Positions 34,981 to 45,189 of a DNA stretch of 64,000 nucleotides are shown piece after piece (position 1 is the first letter of the stretch; each line of letters starts with the position of its first letter). A program made the translations under genes and the position numbers. The stretch covers positions 561,001 through 625,000 of the forward strand of contig JARFJB010002035.1 of assembly GCA_036346205.1 (NCBI GenBank), written 5' to 3'. The DNA comes from Vesta saturnalis. Its lineage: Eukaryota > Arthropoda > Insecta > Coleoptera > Lampyridae. The notes under the pieces were generated by a model. It was not told where the DNA came from. It searched no databases and was given only the letters and a program-made list of their open reading frames with translations.

Positions 34981-37841
34981 TACGGGGTGGCCAACCAAGA
35001 ATGCAAGGTACTGTATCTGGAGAAACCATGCATCGTAGAGGCTTGCAGAAAAAAGTTATTACTAAAACGGCCAATACAAAAACCTGGAAAATATTTTCAT
35101 GTTTCTGAAATGGCCGCTAGGGGGCGTAACTGCAATCTTGAATCTAAAAAAGCGATGTTTTTGTGAATTCTGCTATATTAACCTAATAAAAAAATAACTG
35201 ATCTTTGAAGTAGAGGATAATCTGAACTTTTTTTGTTTGGCACTTTTTGACGTATTTATAAAAATAAAGTGGTGGGGGGTATTCTAAGATTTCCTTAAAT
35301 CACCCCACGTATCTTCGAAACGGCTAATCCGATTTTAACAAACTTGGGCGCGTTGAAAAGAGCTTTTCTTGGGCTACAAATGTTAAAAAAATTGAAGTTT
35401 TGTTAGTTTCACGTGTCGTCGCAAGAGGGCTTTGTTCGACATTCCGACAGAAACGATTAATTTTCGCAAAAAAATTAAATGCATTGGTATGACTTTTTTT
35501 CATGAACAAGTAGCTAAATGATGCCTAAACAAGCTCGCGAAAACCGCATCTCGATATCTTGTTCCTAACCCAAAATATCCGCCAAAGAAAACTTTATACG
35601 AAGATCCCATAAATTTTTATTTTTTTTAACTATATTTTTCTGGAGCTGTTTCTTCTATTATGTAAGTTGTGGCCCTAAAAAGGACCGATTTAAAGGAGGA
35701 AGGTTTTTAATGCCCCCGTAAATGCTCGAAATGCTGACCATCACGCTCTATGCATTGCTGAAGCCTCTCATGACTAGACAAAACTGCAGCTTCAATTTCT
35801 GCTCTCGGTATGTTACGTATTGCATTACGATTCTGGTTTTTCATATCTTCTCTAGTAGTAGGTTGAGTCCGAAACACGATGTCCTTTAAGCGCCCCCATA
35901 AATAAAAATCGAGGCAAGTTAAGTCTGGCGATCGCGGAGGCCATGGAAGCAGACTTCCTCTTCCAATCCACCGCTGTTGAAATACTGCATTAATATGCTC
36001 TCGCATATTAATGTCAAAATGTGCTGGGCAACCATCCAACTGCAAAAACAATTTTTGCCTTGTTTCCAGAGGCACATCTTCCAACAACAACGGTAATTGA
36101 TTGGCCAAGAAGTCAAAGAATACATTGCCATTTAGAGGTTGCTCGAAAAAAATATAGCCCAATAATTCTGCCTCCCAGCTGGACTTCACGTAACCAATGG
36201 GGATTTTCTGCAGACCATTAACGCATATTGCGCAGATTGACTCTCCCGTCACTACTGAAGGTGGCTTCATCGGTCCAAAGAATTTTAAATAATAATTCTC
36301 TATTTTTGCGTATCATGCCTAACATCAAATGGCAATAGTCTAACCTTTGATCAAAATCTTCCTCTTTCAAGCCCTGATGCAAAACAACATGATATGGGTG
36401 CATTCTTAAAGTAATTAAAACAGTTTAAACGAATACCTATATATTTTGATGGCCATGATAACTTACCTATGGCCCTTCAAGATATTTTGAACCGTGGTCC
36501 GTGATATGCCCAACTCAGTGGATAATGCTCTTGTGCTAACATGAGGATTTCCTTCAATATAGCCCAGTACACGGTTAATATTTTCTTGTATCCTTCCAAT
36601 TCTTTGAGGTTGAAACGTAGGCCGAAAACTACCAATGGCTCGTAAGCTCGCCACTAATCGGGGAAAAACTCTTACATCGCAAGGACACCGATTTGGATAT
36701 CGAGCCGCGTAAACTCTTTTAGCTACTGCGGTATTCTGAAGACATTCAAAATAAACCGCAAGCATATCAATAGCTTCATTATTCGTAAAACGCATTTTGG
36801 AACCACAAAAATTGCTCAAAGTAACGCGAAAGTATTGATAACTATTGACAATTTGAGGATTATGTATGTTTTGTTTAGGTATCTGTTTCCATTGCCTGCT
36901 TCTATTAATTGTATTTTTCGTATATATCGATAGTGAATATGCATTTAAACAAACAAAAAATAGGCCTTTCGTATAACTTTAATCATTACTTACTTGCCCG
37001 TAGTAATTTCAAAAAGGGTGATTTTATTCTGGTGAATAAGTTTACAAACATTTAAAATCCCAATTTCTAGGTAACCTGTTCAGAGCCGAAATTGAAGCTG
37101 CAGTGTTGTCTACCCATAAGAGGCCTCGGCAATGCACAGAGTGATGGTCAGCATTTCGGGCATTTACGGGGGCATTAAAAACCTTTTTCCTTTAAATCGG
37201 TCCTTTTTGGGGGCCACGACTTACGTAATAGAAACAATTCCAGAAAAACATAGTTAAAAAAATAAAAATTTAAGGGATTTTCGTATAAAGTCTTCTTTAG
37301 CCGATATTTTAGGTTAGGAACAAGATATCGAGAAGCGGTTTTCTCTAGCTTGTTTAGGCATCATTTAGATATTTGTTCATGAAAAAAAATCATACCTATG
37401 CATTTAATTTTTTTGCGCAAATTAAGCGCTTCTGTCGGAATGTCGAACAAAGCCCTCTAGCGACGACATGGGAAACTAACAAAACTTCAATTATTTTAAC
37501 GTTTGTAGCCCAAGAAAAGCTCTTTTCAACGCGCCAAAGTTTGTTAAAATCGGATTAGCCGTTTCGAAGATACGGGGGGTGACTTAAGGAAACCTTTCAA
37601 TACCCCCTACCACTTTATTTTTATAGATACGTCAAAAAGTGCCAAACAAAAAAAGTTTAGATTATTCTCGACTTCAAAGATGTTATTTTTTTATTACGTT
37701 AATGTAGCAGAATTCACAGAAACATCACTCTTTTAGATTCAAGACTGCAGTTACGCAGAAACTTGAAAATATTTTCCAGGTTTTTGTATTGGCCGTTTTA
37801 GTAACAACTTTTTTTGCGCAAGCCTCTACGATAATATTAAA
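34981..37841 (-). mobile_element. Mariner-like element with about 0.7-kb inverted repeats
   Basis: The left end TACGGGGTGGCCAACC follows directly on the Transib frame. The arms 35034-35700 and 37180-37841 are reverse complements at about 90 percent by eye; shared landmarks are GAGGGCTTTGTTCGACATTC (35426) and GAATGTCGAACAAAGCCCTC (37438), GCATCATTTAG, and GGAACAAGATATCGAGA. The outer 52 bp of the left arm have no partner, so the right end is truncated at about 37841. The centre carries a transposase on the minus strand. Confidence 0.85.
35707..36819 (-). pseudogene. DUF4817-type mariner transposase, nearly complete
   Basis: Three pieces in order on the minus strand. 36819-36463: start MSNFCGSKMRFTNNEAIDML with AKRVYAARYPNRCPCD (DUF4817 HTH) and STRALSTELGISRTTVQNIL (second HTH). 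36403-36218: HPYHVVLHQGLKEEDF, then ILWTDEATFSSDG with the first catalytic Asp. 36270-35707: IPIGYVKSSWEAELLGYIFF, LFLQLDGCPAHFDINMREH with the second Asp, and PWPPRSPDLTCLDFYLWGRL with the third; 36 residues separate them. A TAA and about 60 bp of non-coding sequence lie between the first two pieces and a frame change between the last two. All three catalytic Asp are present. It is the best preserved transposase in the window, broken only by a few changes. Confidence 0.87.
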
Positions 37842-37899
37842 TAAAAGTTTGGCTAGGTGTCGAAAAAGTACACACGGCACTTAGTTAGGTTCAGTATAG

Positions 37900-38960
37900 T
37901 CATTCTGAATCAAAACATACAGAGTGTTTCAATTAGAAATAAAAATGTAGCGTTACTTCCGGTCTAGTACTCGAAGTACTCTGCATATGTCGGAACTTGT
38001 ACAAATGGGTCATATATCTAATTTCCAATTTTCAGTAATTTGTTTTAATTAACAAAACAAGTATAAGGGCGCGCCACTTATCTCTTTCTCTTTGCTTATT
38101 CTCACTGCCTCATGCAATCGCATCTTCTCAGTCTCATTTTTGACAGCAACGATTGCCATGTACGCGTCTGCTTTCATACATACTCCCTTTTTTACCAATT
38201 CATTCCACCAAGCACATTTTTTCTGTCTACCTATAGTCGCTCTTCCACGTATCTGCACGGCACAATTAACGGAGTCTTTTAAGCTTATCCATGCACTTTT
38301 AACGCCATTATCTTTAATCTGTTTGCTCACTTCATTCACATTCCACTTCCTACTCACAGCATCTGCATATTTCATTCTGGCACCAGTATATATACCCTAA
38401 TTCTGGACGTTCACACTACGTTTGCTATCCTGCTCCAGACCCATTTTTGCCTTAAACACGCTCTCGACACAACCAAAAAACGGTCTGCGCATTACTTTTG
38501 TGTCTCTCGCCAGGTATCTAAGTCGTTCATCATACACTGTCCAGTTAATAATGTCAACCAGGTATTAGTTACAAACAGGTTTCTCTCAAAACAGATGTTC
38601 ACCATGCGTTCACCATTCTCATTGACTCTTTGGTCTCCGAAATTCCACTTTCATTCCAACCCACATTACCCGGGGGGATACCAATTCGTAATGTTCAACA
38701 CATCCTTTAGTGATATAGATTTCAGTCTCAACTCCTGGCTATAGTGCTAAGCTGCCATCCTTGATTCCCACAGAATATTTTCTTTTGCGCTTTATCTCTG
38801 ATACATACAGAATATCAAGCTGTCTTTCATCCATTACGTTGGCAATCTCAAATTCTTTACTATGAATACCTCTAACATTCCACGTACCAACTCGTTATTG
38901 TTTCCTTGCAACGGGATCTGTCTGTTTCGACGTTGACCGCCTTTTGTACCCAGGCCGATC
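37900..38960 (-). pseudogene. RTE-like retrotransposon, APE endonuclease and linker remnant
   Basis: Minus strand, frame-shifted. About 38900-38690 reads GTWNVRGIHSKEFEIANVM, then LDILYVSEIKRK and LALYSQELRLKSISLKDVLN, the endonuclease beginning typical of RTE/BovB-type elements. The linker at 38375-38049 (WNVNEVSKQIKDNGVKSAW, then KCAWWNELVKKG) is the region between endonuclease and RT. The RT itself is absent. The endonuclease catalytic middle is deleted or unreadable. Confidence 0.65.
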
Positions 38961-39840
38961 CGAGGTATTGGTGTTGTTTTTCCTAATTAATTAGCAGTTA
39001 CTAACCAAATCTTGTCGTGTACTGGCAATTTGTATTTTGCTTTCAAGTTATTCCTGCCCGTAACTTTCGCCAACACTAAACGATTTTGAGCTCCTCTCTA
39101 TTCAGTGCCAGCACATCCTTCCCGTTATTTTCCAATTACGCAGCCGACGTTGTTCTAAACGAATACACAGAGTAGACATTTGGAATTTTGTTTTTCAGGT
39201 AAGTAGTAATTTTAGACGTGAAATTTCCGATGGTGTTTCTACCAACATCTTGATTAACACATCGTCTTATTTTAGAAAGCAGCTTCTAGAAACAACGTGG
39301 TTAGGTCGCAGACTAGCGTATGTTCTGAATATTACCAAAAAATGCATCTCCTCGTTTCGGTAGTTGGTAATAATAAGGTTCGTTCAACACGTGCGTTTGT
39401 CTTGGTATTTATGATCACAATTAGGGAACCTCGGTTTTCTGAAGTTGAGTAACGTTAGCACGTTTTTAATGTTGTGTGTATCATCTCGTATCTCAGATTT
39501 GAATTCTTAGAAAGTATTGAATTACACCAGATGGCAAAAAATCTTCAATTTAATTATCTTAGACTTCTATCTGTTTTTCGGGCTTTATTTAACTCGAAAA
39601 GCACTCACTAAAATTCGTCCAGGTTTACTAATATTTGTTTCTGTTTACACATATCCACAGCAACAAGTACACCATTGAAACTGAGAACCAAAGACAACAA
39701 AAAAGTTGCGTATAGCAATTACAAATGCAAGTAATTAATTAATCTTTAATTCTAAATGTTTATCGTGCCGAGCGTTACGGGGCTTTATTAATGCTAGAAT
39801 AAATTAGAGGCCCCGCCAAACTACTCTTACCGCTTGAAAT
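38960..39840. other. No gene recognised
   Basis: I searched the minus strand here for 3' exons of the Gr gene at 39879-40871 and found none resembling those at 5662-5878. Confidence 0.5.
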
Positions 39841-39878
39841 AATTATTGTACTATTAGAATAATAGTAACGGTTCTTAC

Positions 39879-40871
39879 CACGTTGCCAAGTCGCTCAGCA
39901 AATACAAAAAATATTGTAAAACTGAAAACAACACAATCCATTCGTAATAACAGGGATATGTTGGCTTCCTGTATGTTATCTGTTATTATAATTGAATAAA
40001 AAATACTGAATATAAAAGCTGTCACTTGCACAAGCAGTCCCATTATCAGCACAAAATCTAAAATTTCGTGCAAATATTTAAAATTTTTACTCAAATCAAT
40101 ATGTAACTTTTGCAAACATTTCAAACTGAAACAATGAAATTTTCTACTATAAACCTTTTTTTCCCGGTTTTTTAAAATAGCTTTAATTTTGTCGAAACAG
40201 TGTCTATAAAAAGTATCGTATAGTTTTAAAACTGTCAGAAGTAATGCAAAGTTACTCATAGAGATGTAGTTATTAATCATAATAGAGGATAGTTCCAGCG
40301 CACTTACGGATATATTTTCATGCTTTAAGCCTAACAAAATCTGTGTAAGTAGAGCAATATTTAAAATAAGAAATAATACAATGGCAACACAAAATTCGCG
40401 CACTACTAACGTTGTCATATTAAGCGATAGTAAAGATTCAAGGCCGTAAAAGTGCCGACTTTCTATTATTTTTGACAAAGTATTTAGATGAAAAACTAGC
40501 GCGTTGGTGGATATTAAACCGTTAAAAATTATTCCGGTTGCAAAACAAGAGAACAATATTTGAATAAAAGCCTCAACTTTCATATGAAGATTTGGTGCGG
40601 TGGGAAACACGTAAATACAATAGTAAATAGCCAAAAGGGGTACTGGTATCGTTAGTACTAATGTTGCACATATGCCCAATGGAGAAGGAGCATATCTTGC
40701 AAAATTTGCAGGGACATTTGAATGAGGACAGCTGTCACATGTTGCCAATCCAGCCAAAGATGAAAACCGTATTAAAGGGCGTAATAAACAAACTAAGCAA
40801 TCGGTCACTTTCAAACGATTTTTCTTTTTAGTTGACATTTTTTTAGGGATGTGCACAAATTTCACTTTCAC
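39879..40871 (-). CDS. Gustatory receptor, large first exon (TM1-TM6)
   Basis: About 330 codons without a stop. The exon most likely ends at GTG/GTAAGA (donor GT at 39878-39877) after FFVFAERLGNV, since reading on gives only 12 more codons to a stop. The start is either the first ATG (40871) or MSTKKKNRLK 11 codons later; the paralogue at 52284 favours a short N-terminus. The protein has a conserved DCLVCLLRPLIRFSSLAG start and a CATLVLTIPVPLLAIYYCIY helix (TM1-TM2), with further hydrophobic helices about residues 95-120, 150-175, 195-220, 270-295 and 305-325. A basic loop of about 50 residues precedes TM6. Layout, length and the phase-0 intron after TM6 are typical of insect Gr (7tm_7) genes. 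TM7 is missing from the exon. Ligand unknown. Confidence 0.75.
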
Positions 40872-41877
40872 TACTAATTACAAGATAGTATAATAAGGGA
40901 TGATTGCATAGTAAGCGGTGTGTTTGCTTGGTATATTTAATGAAGATCTAGATATCTGTGTGCGCGTATTGTGGATATATTTGTCCACAATTCCGATAAA
41001 AGCTAATGTCATGCGGCAAATATATGTAGTCCATTCTATAAAATAATGAAATATTTAATCGCTCGAAAATTATAAAAATGGCTTTGACGTGCACTTACGA
41101 TTTATTAAAGTTATGTTAGAACCAAATGTTTTTATTACGGTTATATGTTATAGCGTTGATAATTTAATCACTATGTACTGTCAATGTTAAAAGTTTAGTC
41201 ACTTCGCCTTAAAAGGTTTTTTTTGCAAAATTTGTGGGGCCGGTTTGCGTAAATTGTTTGTTATTTACCAAATGTTATATTGTTGCTAAAATATGTAAAT
41301 TCTAAGTTTTAATTGGCGTAGTTTTAACAATGTCGAATTTTATTTACAAAAAGGTACTAAATCGTACGGTTTTTCAACACGATCGACTTCAAACTTTCAC
41401 ACATATTCAATTTTCCAATACAAATCAATAAAATTCGAGAATTAGGTAGTTCCGTCCTTTCTGAACCTATTACCAAAAAGAAACTGTAATAAATTGTTTT
41501 CATTTGCTTGTAAATATCCCAAACAGGCAAACATGATCAATTCTCACAACGTGAAGTAAGTAAACTTTTTTTGTCATTAAGGACATTAAGCAATTGCCTA
41601 AATAACATAAATGTAAAAATATTTTCTTAAAATATACTCGCGATTATGCAGTTTTGAAGAATGTGCTGTTACTGAATAAGGATGGCAAACCACAACAGTT
41701 TTTAATCTAGGCGAGATGACACACATGTGGCATAGCGCGAGAATGAAAAATTTGTACACATGTTTGTACGATTAATTTAAGTCAATATATTATTTGTTAG
41801 TGAGTGCGAAAATATTATGTTAAGTGAGGACAAATAAAAGTTCGAACCCAGTGGTTACTACTGTATATATAAATATA
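40872..41877. other. Upstream region of Gr exon; no gene recognised
   Basis: Presumed 5' flank or intron. No second exon and no repeat seen. Confidence 0.5.
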
Positions 41878-41948
<71 letters not shown>

Positions 41949-43357
41949 ATATAGTATGAAAGTCCCATATCTCCTTTATTTAAAAGATACAAAAAATTAA
42001 ATACAAAAGTTGCAAGATATGTTCTGGTGCATAACCCAGAAATATTTTTAATTATACAGGGTAGATCATAAAAGCTTAGAAGTAATTTTTAATTTTTTTT
42101 AAATAGAAAACCCTATATATTATTACATATTTAGATTCTGCATACAATTTTAGACACATTTTATGTATAATGTCCTACACCTAAGTCTAACCGTCTTCGA
42201 CAAAACATAGGTGGAAATTTGTTCTAAACGAAGTCTTTATCAATTAGTTATGGTTAGTTTCCTTTTTGTAATACATTCATACAGGGTGATCAAAAATGGA
42301 CAATAAAAGGTAGATTCAATAAAACATATAGTCATTTTTTTTAAATGGAAACCCCCTATTTTTTTAATTCTATCTTATTTAGCTTTAAAGATAAGGGTGA
42401 CTTTGTATAAGAGTGTATATTCCAAAAAACTTTAGTTTTTGAAATAATGACAATTTAACATTTTTTTATTGTAAAAAGTCTATAAGGCTTTCAAGTTTTG
42501 TTGTTAGTTGGCCGTGACGGCGAGGCGTGGCATATAAAAATAATAGTGATCATCAGAAACGTCATTATTTATTGTCAGTTGATAATTCGTGTGATGCATT
42601 AGTGCATAATTTGTTGAATCAAAGAAATATTGTCTTTACTTTAAGTTCGTTTAATAATAAACTATTTATACGGGGTTCAATAAATTGTAATATTTCGATC
42701 TGAAGTGCTAGATTTTTTTTTGTTTCGCCGCGCCCCGCCGTCACGGCCAATTAACAACAAAACTTGAAATCCGTATAGCCTTTTCACAATAAAAAAATGT
42801 TAAACTGTCATTATTTCAAAAACTACAGCTTTTTGGAATATACACTCTTATACAAAATCACCCTTATTTTTAATGCTAAATAAGACAGAATTTAAAAAAA
42901 ACAGGGAGTTTCTATTTAAAAAAAAGACTTTATAGGTTTTTTTGAATATACCTCTTATTGTCCATTTTTGATCACCCTGTATGAGTGTATTACAAAAATA
43001 TCAATACAGCCCATTAGAGTACGCCCCCTTTTCCAAGGAAACCAACCATAACTAATTGATAAAGGCTTCGTTTATAAAAGATTTCCACCTATGTTTTGGC
43101 CTGCAAACGTCATTTTTGACAAAAAAATTGAAATTTGTCAAAAATTGTATGTAGAATCTAAATATGTAATAAAATATAGGGTCTTCCATTTAAAAAAAAA
43201 TTTAAAATTACTTCTAAGCTTTTATGATCTACCCTGTATAATTAAAAATATTTTTGAATATGCACCAGAACATATCTTACAACTTTGTATTTAATTTTTT
43301 GTATCTCTTTATATAAAGGAGATATGGGACTTTGTCACACTAATGCACCACCCTGTA

Positions 43358-43434
<77 letters not shown>
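41878..43434. mobile_element. 1.5-kb palindrome (non-autonomous mariner-like) between (TA)n tracts
   Basis: (TA)n at 41878-41944 and 43374-43434. The arms 41955-42540 and 42730-43345 are reverse complements: AAAGTCCCATATCTCCTTTA/TAAAGGAGATATGGGAC, GATATGTTCTGGTGCATA/TATGCACCAGAACATATC, CATACAGGGTGATCAAAAAT/GATCACCCTGTATGAG, GGCCGTGACGGCGAGGC/CGCCGTCACGGCC. Only about 190 bp in the middle (42540-42730) is unpaired. CAGGGT motifs occur at three nested levels (right end 43346, 42054/43237, 42277/42974). No coding region. Confidence 0.8.
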
Positions 43435-43439
<5 letters not shown>

Positions 43440-43464
43440 TTTGAAAAATTATATATACAAAAAG

Positions 43465-43525
43465 ATTTCGAATGGGATTCGAACCCATGTCGTCTCGTTC
43501 ACTAGACGACACCTAATATGTATAA
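43465..43525 (-). ncRNA. tRNA-like 3' half
   Basis: The minus strand contains a perfect 7-bp stem (GTCGTCT...AGACGAC) followed by ATGGGTTCGAATCCCAT, a canonical T-arm with an exact B box (GGTTCGAATCC). No D-arm is recognisable upstream. Either a tRNA pseudogene or the head of a tRNA-derived SINE. Confidence 0.4.
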
Positions 43526-43621
43526 ATTATTATAAGTTTTTATTATGAACGAATAATTTCAATGGTTAATATGTAATTAAAAATTTATTATTAATTTTAT
43601 TAAATACACAAATTAAAAGTT

Positions 43622-43695
43622 TACCTCGAGTAGGATTTGAACCTACAACCTGTACTTTGCTAGAGTACCGCGCTAACCAACTGCGCCATCAGGGT
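43622..43695 (-). tRNA. tRNA-like gene, anticodon AGC by position (copy A)
   Basis: A 74-nt cloverleaf can be drawn on the minus strand: acceptor ACCCTGA with TCGAGGT (one mismatch, one wobble), D stem GCGC/GCGC with AGTTGGTTA loop, anticodon stem GTACT/AGTAC with loop CTAGCAA, T arm GTAGGTTCAAATCCTAC. The A box (TGGCGCAGTTGG) and B box (GGTTCAAATCC) fit Pol III promoters, and a TTTT follows a few bases after the 3' end. The loop gives anticodon AGC (Ala), but the acceptor lacks the G3-U70 identity pair of tRNA-Ala. It may therefore be a tRNA pseudogene or tRNA-derived repeat. No intron. Confidence 0.5.
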
Positions 43696-43948
43696 TCAAG
43701 CCCCAATCGATGTAAATTTTGTCTTTATGTATGTAGAACTGATGCCAAATCTAAATATAATGAGATTACAATCAAAATACTTATATTAATGGTATGTAAG
43801 CCTGCAATATCGCAAGGATTCACACGTACCAAAGCAATTTGACTGATATTAAATTATTATAAGTTTTTATTATATAACGAATAAGTTCAATGGTAAATAT
43901 GCAATTAAAAATTATTATTAATTTTATTAAATACATAAATAAAAAGTT

Positions 43949-44022
43949 TACCTCGAGTAGGATTTGAACCTTCAACCTGTACTTTGCTAGAGTACCGCGC
44001 TAACCAACTGCGCCATCAAGGT
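43949..44022 (-). tRNA. tRNA-like gene, anticodon AGC by position (copy B)
   Basis: Same cloverleaf as copy A. The acceptor stem is fully paired (ACCTTGA with TCGAGGT, one wobble), while the T stem has one mismatch (GAAGG/CCTAC). TTTTT follows the 3' end. See copy A for the anticodon caveat. Confidence 0.5.
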
Positions 44023-44227
44023 TCAAGCCCTAATCGATGTAAATTTTGTATTTATGTGTGTAGAACTAATGTATAAAATTTGTTAACAACAGGATATTAT
44101 GCTAACATAATTGGTAACAGTTACTATGTGTACTTTTATCATGTATATGTTATGTTATGTGTATACAATTTTTCAAACTTATATTTTATAAAAAATCACG
44201 AATGCTTATTCAATGAAATATCCAAGG

Positions 44228-44228
44228 A

Positions 44229-44284
<56 letters not shown>

Positions 44285-44876
44285 CCATGCTTTTAAACGA
44301 TATAATGCCCTGTTTCTAGAAAAATAGCTCCAGATCGAAAATATACATAAAATTTAAAATAAAAGCAAAACAAAACGAATCAATTGATATATTTTTTGTT
44401 CAAATTATTAGAAAAGTTTAAATTAAATTGTAGAATACATCTCCTCCTTGCTTAATAGATTTTTGGGTACACTTTAGTACTCTTCTTATTGCCTTTCAAC
44501 AGTACGTCCAGCTGTACTACGTATGATATTAGTTATCGCTATCTGAAGATCTTCTATATTATTGTAACGATTATGTTAGACTTTTTTTTTAACATCCCCA
44601 GAAATAAAAATCCATTGGTGTAATTTCTGGAGAACGTGGAGGCCAACGAACTGGTCCTCTGGTAACAAAATTGAGATCATGAAAAATCCACTTGTCAAAT
44701 TATTGACGTTTTGAGTATTGTGTGGAGGCGCATCATCTTGCTGAAAAAATACTATCTGATGATCAGCTAAATTAAGGTAATCAAAAAATTCTTCGCAATG
44801 GTTCGGAAAAAATTTTTGTCTTATTTTTAATTGTAGAACACATATCCGAGAGCTGGAGAGTGATTATTGACTCACC

Positions 44877-44915
<39 letters not shown>
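44228..44915 (-). pseudogene. Rearranged fragment of a DUF4817-type mariner between (TA)n tracts
   Basis: (TA)n at 44233-44281 and 44880-44914. Just inside the first, 44282-44340 is the N-terminal HTH segment on the plus strand (matches 32090-32150). From about 44870 down to 44400 the C-terminal half runs on the minus strand: DGAPPH-like box near 44720, FVTRGPVRWPPRSPEITPMD at about 44615-44675 (third Asp replaced by Glu). The right border is CACCCTGTATATA. The middle of the transposase is gone and the two ends face opposite ways, so an inversion with deletion has occurred. Confidence 0.7.
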
Positions 44916-44919
<4 letters not shown>

Positions 44920-45189
44920 GTGAATCAAAGACGTACCCCTGCTTCAAGTGTATATTCTACACATAAATTGAAGACGAAAAGTCAGATAAAATTTTTCTCT
45001 AAAATGTACGGCTACAAAGTGAAATAACTCGAAAATCTTTAGGAATTTCAAAATACCATCCCCAATAAAAATTATTTCTTTGTTGACGAGGACTTTTCTG
45101 GTTTGATTGGATTGTTTATGAATGGACTAGAAGTATTAGTTTTCACATTGTTCCCGTATACTTTCTACTCCAACTATTTTGTGTGTGAT

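Larger units (their letters stand above)
43530..44060. repeat. Tandem duplication (327-bp spacing) carrying two tRNA-like genes
   Basis: AAATTATTATAAGTTTTTAT (43521 and 43853) begins two parallel stretches. Both continue through a GAACGAATAA or TAACGAATAA block and ATTATTATTAATTTTATTAAATAC into the tRNA-like sequence and its flank (AATCGATGTAAATTTTG in both). Copies are about 90 percent identical. Confidence 0.8.

Noticed and set aside
39640..39720. Possible 3' exon of the Gr gene after a TTCTCAG acceptor near 39.69 kb (minus strand)
   Set aside because: In the required phase 0 the peptide is Cys-rich with an early stop and unlike a Gr tail; the more Gr-like reading would need another phase.
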